In this document: in pieces, positions 1 to 7,045 of the stretch
Layout: each line of letters starts with the position of its first letter
How positions within the stretch are numbered: the first letter of the stretch is position 1
NCBI GenBank assembly: GCA_963617275.1
Contig: CAVENX010000040.1
Span: forward strand, 1 to 10,047
Direction: 5' to 3'
Origin: Limivicinus sp963617275
GTDB lineage: Bacteria; Bacillota; Clostridia; Oscillospirales; Oscillospiraceae
Length of the DNA: 10,047 nucleotides
Position numbers and translations under genes: made by a program
The notes under the pieces: generated by a model
What the model saw: only the letters and a program-made list of their open reading frames with translations
The model's database searches: none
Told to the model about the DNA's origin: nothing

Positions 1-64
1 GTGTCTAAGCAGCTTCATTTTAAAGGATTTTTCTGTTATGCTCTACTCTTATTTTTTCAACATG

Positions 65-110
65 CTAAAAGTTGGAGTGCCCGGGCTTACCCACGCACCC
101 CAACTTTTAG
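65..110. repeat. Long imperfect hairpin in left mobile-element DNA
   Basis: Arms 65-80 and 95-110 are complementary at 15 of 16 positions, the exception being A76 opposite C99. The 14-base interval between them can add a GGG/CCC pair around a CTTA tip. Each arm holds a GTTGG-RGTGC core, similar to the AGTTGGGGT found near the tip of the adjacent 167-bp repeat. No T-run follows either arm, so it is not a classical terminator. It probably belongs to the left-hand mobile element remnant, which leaves the window at base 1. Its function is unknown. Confidence 0.7.
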
Positions 111-119
111 TTTACAACC

Positions 120-286
120 TCTCAAGGAACAATACTGCCTATTTTTTACTTCTTCTCCATTTTCTTACAAAAATTATGCTGTCTCAAGCAACCATTTCAT
201 TATACTGCGAAGGCGTGGGCGCCACGCCGCCCACACCTTCGCTGCTATTTCTTGCTAAGCTCTACCCCAACTATTGACACTGAACC
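120..286 (-). repeat. 167-bp inverted repeat, left copy (ISL3-like element end)
   Basis: This stretch is the reverse complement of 9324-9490 with no gaps and four differences that I can see (163/167). Its inner tip (286, reading leftward on the minus strand) begins GGTTCAGTGTCAATAG and continues TTGGGGTAGAG. Identity ends abruptly at both borders: at 119/9491 on the outer side and at 287/9323 on the inner side. The inner border is therefore likely the true end of an insertion element. Inside, 207-242 forms a GC-rich hairpin. No transposase gene is recognisable in the 286 bases available here, so this copy is either a remnant or the tip of an element lying to the left. No other gene is seen in 1-296. 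Confidence 0.8.
207..242. repeat. GC-rich hairpin inside left 167-bp repeat
   Basis: This is the left counterpart of the hairpin at 9368-9403. The 15-base arms around CCACGC carry one C/A mismatch (214/235). The same base change allows an alternative 7-bp hairpin with arms at 212-218 and 222-228, so the two copies need not fold identically. Confidence 0.6.
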
Positions 287-296
287 AATTATAATC

Positions 297-343
297 AAGC
301 ACAACAAAAAAGACGCCTGTTTGGCGTCTTTTTTGTTGTGCTT
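297..343 (-). terminator. Bidirectional terminator after ptsH
   Basis: Arms 297-317 and 323-343 are perfectly complementary over 21 bp around the loop TGTTT. The GC core GACGCC/GGCGTC is flanked by six A on one side and six T on the other, so it reads as an intrinsic terminator in both directions. Allowing one bulged T (344), four further pairs form (293-296 with 345-348). It lies 17 bp past the ptsH stop and is the natural end of the seven-gene minus-strand operon. It also shields the operon from transcription entering from the mobile DNA at 1-286. Confidence 0.9.
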
Positions 344-359
344 TGATTTGCTCCGGCTA

Positions 360-632
360 TCAGTTCTCCGTCTCGCCGCAGCCGCTCTCTATGAACTCCG
401 CAAGGGTTCTGACGGCTTCTTTTTCGTCCTCGCCCTCGGCGCATATCTCTATGCTTTTCCCGCAGACAATGCCCGCAGAAAGCAGCGCAACGACCGATTT
501 TGCGTTAACCGTCTTTTCACCGGCAAGCAGGCTTATGTCGCTCTTAAAGAGCTTTGCCGTCTTGACGAATGTCGAAGCGGGACGCGCGTGAAGTCCGGAT
601 TTATTTATAACGGTAACTTGTCTTTTTTCCAT
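360..632 (-). CDS. ptsH: PTS phosphocarrier protein HPr
   Basis: HPr receives a phosphoryl group from Enzyme I and passes it to sugar-specific EIIA domains in the cytoplasm. The 90-residue product starting at 632 has the family's usual length and numbering. The active-site His15 lies in SGLHARPAS, and Ser46, the HPr kinase/phosphorylase site of Firmicutes, lies in VNAKSV. A longer reading frame exists upstream, but the ATG at 632 is preceded by GGAGG at 5-base spacing and gives canonical His15/Ser46 numbering, so it was chosen. It is the last gene of the operon, 56 bp after ptsI and just before a strong terminator. With His15 present it should support transport. Ser46 suggests it can also take part in CcpA-type signalling if the host has HPrK. 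Whether the genome has a second, general HPr cannot be told from here. Confidence 0.96.
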   Translation of the reverse strand: MEKRQVTVINKSGLHARPASTFVKTAKLFKSDISLLAGEKTVNAKSVVALLSAGIVCGKSIEICAEGEDEKEAVRTLAEFIESGCGETEN

Positions 633-688
633 CTGATCCTCCATGCATTCAACAGCGTCCGGCAATGCGTCCGCTCTGTCTGAAGCTT

Positions 689-2419
689 CTATTTTCTATA
701 CTTTTCCGGCTGCATTCCGTTCAATATATTCTTTACCTGCGCAACCGTCTCCGCTTTCAGCAAAAGTTCCGCTTTCGCCGAACACTCTTCATAGGAAAGC
801 TCGGAGATGAGCCTGCGCACGCGTGTGATCTTCGGCACGGAAACGGAAAACTCATCCAGCCCCATTCCAAGCAAAGCCGGAACAAACGCCAGATCTCCTG
901 CCGCCTCGCCGCACATACAGCAGGGAATGCCACCCTCGTGCGCGGAGCGGATGACCCACGCGATAAGTCTTATAACGCCGGGATTATAGTGCGTATAAAG
1001 CTTCTGTACGCGTTCGTTTCCGCGGTCAACGGCCGTAGTATACTGCGTGAGATCGTTTGTCCCTATCGAGAAGAAATCCGCCTCTTTCGCAAACACATCC
1101 GCCATTACCGCGGCGGCGGGAATCTCTATCATCAGCCCCACCTTTACGTTATCCGCCACGGCTTCGCCCTCATCGGCAAGCTGCCTGCGGGCTTCCTGCA
1201 CGGCGGCTTTCGCCTCGCGAAATTCTTCAAGAGAGGAAACCATCGGAAACATTATATGAAGCTCTCCCTTAACGGACGCTTTGAGCAGTGCGCGCAGCTG
1301 CGTCATAAACAGCTCTCTGCGGTCAAGGCAGATCCTTATGGCACGGTAGCCCATAAACGGATTCTGCTCCGGCGGGAGATCAAGATATTTCAGTTCCTTA
1401 TCACCGCCCGCGTCAAGCGTGCGTATGGTAACGTGCCGCCCTTTCAAAACTTCCAGCGCTTCTCCGTACGCGGCGCACTGCCTTGCCTCATCCGGCAGAC
1501 CGTTTGACTCCATGTACAGAAACTCACTGCGGAGAAGCCCTACGCCGTCACAGCCGGCCGCAAGCGCCTCGGCACAAGCGGAGGCGCTTGCGGCATTCGC
1601 GCTGACCGTGCGCGCATGGCCGTCCGCCGTAAGCGTCGGTCTGCTTCTATACATTTCAAGCGCTTTGCCGTCCTGCTCGCTTAAAGCTTTCTTCTCGTTA
1701 AACTTACTCATTGCGGCTTCATCCGGTTGCAGGACGACCTCGCCGGTTTCCCCGTCGATCGCCGCGCCGTCCCCGTCCTTGACCGCCGACAGCACACCGG
1801 CACAGCCCACGACCGCCGGCAGCGACATTGCGTTTGCAAGGATGGCGGTGTGCGACGTGCAGCCGCCTATCTCGGTAACTATGCCCTTGATATGCGCCGC
1901 GTCCATATTCACGGTGTCCGCCGGTGCAAGGTCATGAGCAAATAGTATCACGTCCCGCTCAACGGAGGATATGTCTTTTGCCTTTATTCCGAGGATTTCC
2001 CTTACCAGCCTGTCGCCAAGCTCCCTGAAATCCGCCGCGCGCTCACGCAGCGTTTCATCTTCCAGAGAGCTCATCATTCCGGCAAGCATTTCAAAATGCT
2101 CATGCACCGCCTTTGCCGCGCCGCTTCCGGACGCTATAAGCTCACAGACCGGCTCAATGACGGAATCATCGTCATCAAGAAATTCAAGATAGGCTTCAAA
2201 TATTTCCGCCGTTTTCCCGTCCGTCCGCGTTTTTGCCTTGTCGATCATGCCGGAATAGAAGCTTCTTGCGGAAGCCACCGCCGCCTTGAATCGCTCAAGC
2301 TCTTCTTCGACCGCCTCGCAGGATTCCGGAATGACCGGCAGCTCTTTATCATAAATGAACGCCTCCGCCGCGGCAACGCCGGAAGATGCGCCCACGCCGC
2401 GGAATACTCTGTTTACCAT
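689..2419 (-). CDS. ptsI: PTS Enzyme I (PEP-protein phosphotransferase)
   Basis: Enzyme I autophosphorylates from PEP and donates the phosphate to HPr. From the ATG at 2419 the protein has 576 residues, normal for the family. The N-terminal HPr-binding/swivel domain holds the active His190 in GGCTSHTAILA. The C-terminal PEP-binding barrel has the GLLRSEFLYM, RTLDAGGDK and FFSIGTNDLTQY motifs and the catalytic Cys503 in CMCGEAAGD. All residues expected of an active enzyme are present. An in-frame TTG at 2428 would add three residues. The ATG is preferred because it follows the aldolase stop by one base (TAATATG), a typical translational-coupling arrangement without a strong Shine-Dalgarno. Finding EI and HPr inside a sugar-specific operon, rather than alone as ptsHI, is unusual and suggests a dedicated phosphorelay or the only one in this genome. 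Confidence 0.96.
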   Translation of the reverse strand: MVNRVFRGVGASSGVAAAEAFIYDKELPVIPESCEAVEEELERFKAAVASARSFYSGMIDKAKTRTDGKTAEIFEAYLEFLDDDDSVIEPVCELIASGSGAAKAVHEHFEMLAGMMSSLEDETLRERAADFRELGDRLVREILGIKAKDISSVERDVILFAHDLAPADTVNMDAAHIKGIVTEIGGCTSHTAILANAMSLPAVVGCAGVLSAVKDGDGAAIDGETGEVVLQPDEAAMSKFNEKKALSEQDGKALEMYRSRPTLTADGHARTVSANAASASACAEALAAGCDGVGLLRSEFLYMESNGLPDEARQCAAYGEALEVLKGRHVTIRTLDAGGDKELKYLDLPPEQNPFMGYRAIRICLDRRELFMTQLRALLKASVKGELHIMFPMVSSLEEFREAKAAVQEARRQLADEGEAVADNVKVGLMIEIPAAAVMADVFAKEADFFSIGTNDLTQYTTAVDRGNERVQKLYTHYNPGVIRLIAWVIRSAHEGGIPCCMCGEAAGDLAFVPALLGMGLDEFSVSVPKITRVRRLISELSYEECSAKAELLLKAETVAQVKNILNGMQPEKYRK

Positions 2420-2420
2420 A

Positions 2421-3053
2421 TTACTCAAACAGGCGCGCTATCTCGTAATCGGGCAGATCCGAAAGCTCTCCTACGCTCTTGGCGATGTTTATTATGCGCG
2501 CGATACGCTCGGACGAATCCATGCGGTTGAACGCAGTAGCCAGATCCGGTCCGACGGAGAGAGGCCCGTGGTTGCCAAGCAGGACGATGTTATGGTTCTT
2601 GAGGAACGGCCCCATCTTTGCGTATATCTCATCCGTGCCGGGCTTGCCGTAGGGAACAACGGGTATCATATCGCCCGCCAGCATCATAAACTCAGCATAG
2701 GCGCGGCACACAACGGGCTTGTTGCAGATGGCGTATGCGGTGAGATACGGAGAATGGCAGTGGATAACGGCGTTTACATCGGGCCGCATAAGATAGGAAT
2801 GAGTATGCATGGGCAGCTCGGAAGAGGGCTTGAAACGTCCGGCGATCTGCTTTCCGTCCTCATCGAGAACCGCGATCATATCCGGCGTCAGCTCTATCTT
2901 TCTTTTGCCGGAGGGCGTTATATAGAGCAGTCCGGTTTCTCTGTCCTTGATGGAAAGGTTGCCCTCAAATGCGTTTACCATGCCTTTTTGATCCATCTGG
3001 ATGCCGATTCTGATTATTTCGTCAATAATTTCTCTTTTGATTTCTTTTTCCAT
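2421..3053 (-). CDS. Class II aldolase, L-fuculose-phosphate aldolase type
   Basis: This is a zinc-dependent aldolase of the AraD/FucA (class II aldolase/adducin) family. Such enzymes cleave a ketose 1-phosphate to dihydroxyacetone phosphate plus an aldehyde. The 210-residue length fits FucA (about 215). Visible elements are GNLSI (31-35), TPSG (46-49), the catalytic acid Glu79 in PSSELPMH, and zinc ligands His98 and His100 in HCHSP and His162 in NHGPLSVG. The ATG at 3053 is preceded by AGGAG at 5 bases. The gene ends one base before the ptsI ATG. Because a PTS delivers sugars already phosphorylated, this enzyme could act directly on the transport product with no kinase. The substrate cannot be read from the sequence. 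Fuculose-, rhamnulose-, ribulose-, xylulose- or tagatose-1-phosphate are all possible, and the related ribulose-phosphate epimerase activity is less likely. Confidence 0.9.
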   Translation of the reverse strand: MEKEIKREIIDEIIRIGIQMDQKGMVNAFEGNLSIKDRETGLLYITPSGKRKIELTPDMIAVLDEDGKQIAGRFKPSSELPMHTHSYLMRPDVNAVIHCHSPYLTAYAICNKPVVCRAYAEFMMLAGDMIPVVPYGKPGTDEIYAKMGPFLKNHNIVLLGNHGPLSVGPDLATAFNRMDSSERIARIINIAKSVGELSDLPDYEIARLFE

Positions 3054-3153
3054 TTTTACTCCTGTCTGCTGTAAAACATTTTTTATTTTTCACCTAAGCC
3101 GGCGCTGTAATTTTCCGGCTTTGCGTAAATGACCGCTATATTCGGGGGGTATA

Positions 3154-5106
3154 TTAGTTCAGCGTATTCAGATAAGCGATAAGCTCGTCAAAATTCCTGA
3201 TTTTCAGGACTCTGTTCACGCTTTCCTCGCTGTCGGAGAGATTCACTATCATCTCATAGAAGTCCCGCAGAAACTGCTGTTCCCCCGCCTTGACCGCCAT
3301 CATAAACACTATCTGCGCCTTGCTGCCGCTCCACTCGACAGGGCGCGCAAGCATGGCAACGGATATGGTCGTTCTGTTTGAGTAAAAGCTTTTCGGGTGC
3401 GGCAGGGCAATGCCGTTTTTCAGCACGGTCGTTGAAAAGCTTTCGCGCTGAATGGTCGATTCCTTAAAGTTTTCCTGCGCAATGCCCGCCCGCGCAAGGT
3501 CGTCCGCCATGATGTTGATCGCATCGGCAGGGCTTTTCACGTCAAGTTCCGGATAGAAAAACTTTTCGTCAAAGAAGTCCGTAAAGCAGTGACTGGAGAC
3601 GACATTATACTCCGCCGCGTCTATGACCCTGCCAAGCTGCTTTGCGTCCCTTGCGTCCGGAATGAGGTTTATATAGGCTATCGGCGTATTGCCGCAGTTT
3701 ATCATGGCGGTTTTCGTTGTGGAAATTATAATATCCGGCTGCTCTTCCATGATCGAAGCGCTGTCAAAGACCGAATACGGTCCGCAGAGGAAAAGCCGGT
3801 TGCCGAAGAGCGAGAGTATCTTCGCCATAAGGAATTTGGAAGTTGACAGACTTGCATGGCACACCAGCACGGCTTTCAGCTTATGCGTTCCGTTCTGCAT
3901 CTTCAGCCGCTCGACCGCCGCGCCGAGATGTACGGCAATATAAGCCGTTTCGCTCTCGTCAAGCGCGATTCCGAGCTTCTGCAAAAAATAATCGCGGAAC
4001 GTGATGGCAAGTTCGAAAACAAACGGGTACTTGCTGCGCACATCTTCCAATATCGGATTTGCATAATGCTGACCGTTGCCGCGCTTGTTGACGGTGGACT
4101 GCAAATGATAGGCAAGGTTTATGAGCAGTTCCCTGTCATTGGTAAGATCCATGCAGTATATGCCGCGTATCTCCGCAAGTATCTCCGCTACGGCGTTGAG
4201 ATACTTCGCGTCAATATTCTCCTCCGCGCTCTTATGCGAATTGTCGCCGAGGCTGAAAAAGCGCCGGAAATAAATACAGTAAGCCAGCGCTTCATATTCA
4301 TACCGATTCGCCTCAACGCCGAAACGCTCTTTCATGCGCATAAAAATTTCCTGCGCGGCGGAATATTCGGCGGAGCAGTCCTCCCTTTCGCTTTCGGAGA
4401 GGCATTTGCTGTCGAGGGCAAGCCCTTTTTCTATCCTTTTGATCGCAATAAGGCTGTGTACGGCTATGGTGAGCCGCCCCGTGTCGGAAACGGCTATATT
4501 ATGGCGGCGCAAAACGTCGTTTATCGCCTCTATCGTACCGTGCAGCTCATCATACGGGAAGTATGCCGAGTAGCCCATAAGGTCGTACGACATAGGGTTG
4601 TGGAAGCGGTTGTCCATGTGATAGCTTATCATAACGCGCTTGCTGCGCTCGTTTCCGTCAATGAGCAGAGTGTTTTTTCTCCTCACAAGGACAAGATTGC
4701 TTTTGCTTTCGCTAAGTTCTTTTTTAACGTTTTTAAGCTCGTTTTCAAGTGCGGTACGGCTCATAAAAAGCCTGTCGCACAGCTCGTCAATATCCTCCGG
4801 CGCCGACAGATCGAGCAGTTCAAGCATAAGGTCGCGGCGGAATCCGGCATCGGCACACACGCCGCCGCGAGAGAGTACCCGCCTGAGCGCCGGTTTGTCC
4901 GCCGCCGCTATGCGATACCCTTTGCCTCTTTCCGCTATCAGCTCTATGTCCTCCCCATTCAGCAGACCGCTAAGCTCCGCAAGCCTGCTGCGGACCGTTC
5001 TGTCGCTTACCTGCATTTTTTGAGCAAGCTGTGTGGAGGTAAGCCAGTCATCGGTCTCCAAAAGATTCAATAATATCAAATCATTCTTTCGGCCTATTCT
5101 TTCCAC
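3154..5106 (-). CDS. PRD-containing transcription regulator with EIIB- and EIIA-like domains (MtlR/LicR type)
   Basis: A 650-residue PTS-controlled activator or repressor. In order: N-terminal winged HTH (about 5-65, STQLAQKMQVSDRTVRSRL), a second HTH/Mga-like region (about 90-150), PRD1 (about 190-290, with His217 in AVHSLIAIKRIEKG), PRD2 (about 300-402, with His334 and His393), an EIIB-Gat-like domain (about 411-500, phospho-Cys candidate C416 in VCHASLSTSK), and a C-terminal EIIA type 2 domain (about 510-650, phospho-His H570 in GIALPHPKS). DNA-binding HTHs rather than an RNA-binding CAT domain make it a DNA regulator. PRD1 appears to lack its second histidine (AYCIYFRR region). The start is a GTG at 5106 with AGGAG nine bases upstream; no better ATG exists in frame. 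It sits inside the operon but has a good promoter of its own, so it probably senses EIIA/EIIB/HPr phosphorylation and controls the operon from 7532-7630. Confidence 0.93.
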   Translation of the reverse strand: MERIGRKNDLILLNLLETDDWLTSTQLAQKMQVSDRTVRSRLAELSGLLNGEDIELIAERGKGYRIAAADKPALRRVLSRGGVCADAGFRRDLMLELLDLSAPEDIDELCDRLFMSRTALENELKNVKKELSESKSNLVLVRRKNTLLIDGNERSKRVMISYHMDNRFHNPMSYDLMGYSAYFPYDELHGTIEAINDVLRRHNIAVSDTGRLTIAVHSLIAIKRIEKGLALDSKCLSESEREDCSAEYSAAQEIFMRMKERFGVEANRYEYEALAYCIYFRRFFSLGDNSHKSAEENIDAKYLNAVAEILAEIRGIYCMDLTNDRELLINLAYHLQSTVNKRGNGQHYANPILEDVRSKYPFVFELAITFRDYFLQKLGIALDESETAYIAVHLGAAVERLKMQNGTHKLKAVLVCHASLSTSKFLMAKILSLFGNRLFLCGPYSVFDSASIMEEQPDIIISTTKTAMINCGNTPIAYINLIPDARDAKQLGRVIDAAEYNVVSSHCFTDFFDEKFFYPELDVKSPADAINIMADDLARAGIAQENFKESTIQRESFSTTVLKNGIALPHPKSFYSNRTTISVAMLARPVEWSGSKAQIVFMMAVKAGEQQFLRDFYEMIVNLSDSEESVNRVLKIRNFDELIAYLNTLN

Positions 5107-5139
5107 CTCATAACGCTCCTAACAAAGCTTCCGCCGTTT

Positions 5140-5180
5140 ATGCCGGCATTATTATATACACATCCTCCGAAGTCTGTAAA
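5140..5180 (-). promoter_or_regulatory. Internal promoter of the PRD regulator with start-site palindrome
   Basis: On the minus strand TTTACA (5175-5180) and a consensus TATAAT (5151-5156) are 18 bp apart, which gives a strong housekeeping-type promoter reading into the regulator gene. Directly after the -10 lies the perfect 10-bp palindrome ATGCCGGCAT (5140-5149), overlapping the expected transcription start. That is where a repressor or autoregulator would bind. The -10 and -35 matches are read directly; the regulatory role is inferred. Confidence 0.65.
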
Positions 5181-5191
5181 CTCGTTATATA

Positions 5192-5221
5192 CCAATATGC
5201 CGGATGACTCCGGCATATTGG
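5192..5221 (-). terminator. Hairpin between EIIC and regulator (partial terminator or processing site)
   Basis: Perfect 13-bp arms (5192-5204 and 5209-5221) enclose a TGAC/GTCA loop, 21 bp beyond the EIIC stop. No T-run follows on either strand, so it is not a standard intrinsic terminator. In an operon it could protect the 3' end of the upstream EIIABC message or attenuate read-through into the regulator. Its arms contain TATGCCGG, which is also the core of the palindrome at 5140-5149. Confidence 0.6.
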
Positions 5222-5242
5222 TTGCGGGTTATATGCTGTAAA

Positions 5243-6607
5243 TTACTTTGCGGCAAAGGCTGCTTTGTCCGCAAGACCCTCTTTCTTGAAGCCCTTGACA
5301 GTGTAGATAAAGCCGATGATGTAGATAACGGCGATGATGAGCGGGACAAAGTTGCCCTGCAGGAAAGTGAAGAGCTGCGAGAAAGCGTAAACGAATATCG
5401 GGCAGTCCATACCGGCGCTGGCGATCAGAGTTCCCTCGGAGATAATGCCGTTTTCTATGCCGAGTGCGGAGATGGTGGGAGCAAGGGTGGTTGCGACCCA
5501 CAGATACGCGGGAGTGAAAGCGATGTAGAGGATGAACATTCTGAGAATGTTTCCGTTGGTGACCATGTATACGCACAGACCGAGAGTGAGGTTGTCAAGC
5601 GCTGCAAAGGGCAGGATCTGGTTCCAAGGCAGGAGGAATGCAAGCAGCAGGGTGACGGGCATACACATCATAACGACTATCCAGATAGCGTCTTCGCCGA
5701 GCAGCATGGGGTTGTCCAGGCCGATGTAAACTTCCTGATCGGATTTGAGGACTTTCTTCATGCGTGAGGTGGCGGCGTCGGCAATGGGATTGAGCGCCAT
5801 CATGAATATACGGACGACTATCGGCAGCAGATAGAGCGCAGTAGCGGCAATGATACCGAGCTGAACGGACTCTATGACTTTCTTTCCGGCGATCAGCCCG
5901 AACATTGTGCCGAGGATAAGGCCGAGGATATGGCGCTCAAAGAGCAGGCCGAACTTTTTGCGCAGGGTGTTGAGGTTGAGGTCTTTGTTGAGGAAGGGGA
6001 TCTTGCGCAGGAGCATATCAACGGGGTATATCAGGGAGCAGAGAAGCATATGGCGGTGGGGGCAGCTGACATTCTCTATGCCGGTGATGCGCTGTACGCG
6101 CGGCTGCATTGCATCGCCGAGGATGAGTTCCATAACGATCATAACGATCGCCATGAGTATGCCGAGGTAGAGCTTGCCGGTAGCGGCAACGGTCAGATAG
6201 CCGATAAAGGCTTTGCCCCAGACATTCCACATATCTATATTGAGAGTCTTTGTTTTCTTGAGTGCAAGCATAAGGAGGTTTACGCCTATCTGGATCGGGA
6301 ACATCAGAAACGCGTACTTCCATGTCCATGTTATGGAGGACAGAGGCGCCCAGCCGCCGTCAACTATCGGGAAAGATCTGCCGACCGTCTCCGCCATTGA
6401 CTTACCCACAGGGCAGATCATGTCGGACATATATCCGGTCACAAGACCGACCGCCTTGAACGCGACCGCAAGCAACAGGCCGGAGGAGAACGCTTCTTTC
6501 CACTTCATTCCGAATGCCTTGCCGACTATCATCATAATAAGCGGCAGAACAATCGTTGAGCCAAGATCATTTACTATAAAGCCGAATACTTTTGACAATA
6601 TTTCCAT
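5243..6607 (-). CDS. PTS EIIC, galactitol (Gat/Sgc) family permease
   Basis: This is the membrane channel of the PTS transporter, which binds and translocates the sugar while EIIB phosphorylates it. The 454 residues match the GatC/SgcC length (about 450). The protein is strongly hydrophobic, with roughly ten or more membrane segments (for example 10-30, 39-58, 97-117, 145-163, 228-242, 250-270, 309-327, 338-352, 357-375 and 420-438). Features seen in GatC-like permeases include GDAMQPRVQRITGIENVSCPH (164-184, positions approximate) and NPIADAATSRMKK (273-285). The ATG at 6607 follows AGAGG at about nine bases. It is 60 bp downstream of EIIB and is the last of the three transporter genes. Substrate is not predictable: members of this family carry galactitol, other polyols, pentitols or ketoses. 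The aldolase in the operon favours a substrate phosphorylated at C1. Confidence 0.93.
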   Translation of the reverse strand: MEILSKVFGFIVNDLGSTIVLPLIMMIVGKAFGMKWKEAFSSGLLLAVAFKAVGLVTGYMSDMICPVGKSMAETVGRSFPIVDGGWAPLSSITWTWKYAFLMFPIQIGVNLLMLALKKTKTLNIDMWNVWGKAFIGYLTVAATGKLYLGILMAIVMIVMELILGDAMQPRVQRITGIENVSCPHRHMLLCSLIYPVDMLLRKIPFLNKDLNLNTLRKKFGLLFERHILGLILGTMFGLIAGKKVIESVQLGIIAATALYLLPIVVRIFMMALNPIADAATSRMKKVLKSDQEVYIGLDNPMLLGEDAIWIVVMMCMPVTLLLAFLLPWNQILPFAALDNLTLGLCVYMVTNGNILRMFILYIAFTPAYLWVATTLAPTISALGIENGIISEGTLIASAGMDCPIFVYAFSQLFTFLQGNFVPLIIAVIYIIGFIYTVKGFKKEGLADKAAFAAK

Positions 6608-6667
6608 CTTGTCTTACCTCTCGTTTTTCTATTGTTTTTTAATTTCACATCTGCACCGGCAGGTATC

Positions 6668-6946
6668 TTACTGCTGCAAAACATCTATTATTTTTTGCAG
6701 TTCTTTCTCCATGCCGACGCCCGTCAGGAACGCAACGCCGTTGCACATAGGCACGCCGTAATCCTTATTGGGCTTTATGACGCACACGTACATACACGCG
6801 CCTCTCAGCGCCTGTTCGAGTCCGGTGATCTCCGTTGCCTCTACATTTGCCTCCAGACCGCGCTCTTCAAGCAGTTTTTTGATCTTGCACGCTATCGTTG
6901 CGGAAGTGGCAACGCCGGCGTTGCATGCCACTACTATTCTTTTCAT
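6668..6946 (-). CDS. PTS EIIB, galactitol family
   Basis: A 92-residue cytoplasmic EIIB that transfers phosphate from EIIA to the sugar bound at EIIC. The phosphocysteine is Cys8 in the P-loop-like signature CNAGVATSAT directly after the first beta strand, typical of GatB-like EIIB proteins, whose usual length (about 94) it matches. A second family feature is NGVAFLTGVG near 69-78. The ATG at 6946 has AGGAG seven bases upstream. It lies between EIIA and EIIC on the same strand. The 93-bp gap to EIIA contains a stable hairpin. The cysteine-containing EIIB-like domain of the nearby regulator resembles it, consistent with coupled phospho-signalling. Confidence 0.95.
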   Translation of the reverse strand: MKRIVVACNAGVATSATIACKIKKLLEERGLEANVEATEITGLEQALRGACMYVCVIKPNKDYGVPMCNGVAFLTGVGMEKELQKIIDVLQQ

Positions 6947-6994
6947 TCTGTCTCTCCTTTCTTTACGTATTTATTTTCAGAACACCAAAGTGTT

Positions 6995-7045
6995 GGTCAA
7001 CAAGGGTTTCAACGCCTTATAAAAGCGTCTCCGCCCTTGTCAACC
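6995..7045 (-). other. Intercistronic hairpin between EIIA and EIIB
   Basis: On the minus-strand transcript, the end of the EIIA gene (from 7045) pairs with 6995-7006. ACAAGGG pairs with CCCTTGT, extended by GGT/ACC across a 2x2 internal loop, with an inner GACGC/GCGTT stem closing over the region between. A second short hairpin (AACAC-TTTG-GTGTT) follows at 6981-6994. There is no T-run, so this looks like a stability or processing element rather than a terminator. The arm overlaps the EIIA stop codon at 7040-7042. Confidence 0.5.

Noticed and set aside
1..258. 85-codon frame at the left edge
   Set aside because: Runs through a hairpin and the non-coding 167-bp element end; composition is not protein-like.
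633..665. Longer HPr start
   Set aside because: Would add 11 residues, while the ATG at 632 has GGAGG and gives exact His15/Ser46 numbering.
665..1507. Long plus-strand reading frames opposite ptsI (for example 280 codons)
   Set aside because: Antisense shadows of a clearly functional Enzyme I gene; no recognisable domain and no start signals.
3096..3121. AAGCCGG/CCGGCTT stem between regulator and aldolase
   Set aside because: Only 7 bp with a 12-base loop and no T-run; too weak to call a terminator.
3856..5073. 405-codon plus-strand frame opposite the PRD regulator
   Set aside because: Its translation resembles no family, whereas the minus strand shows all regulator domains in order.
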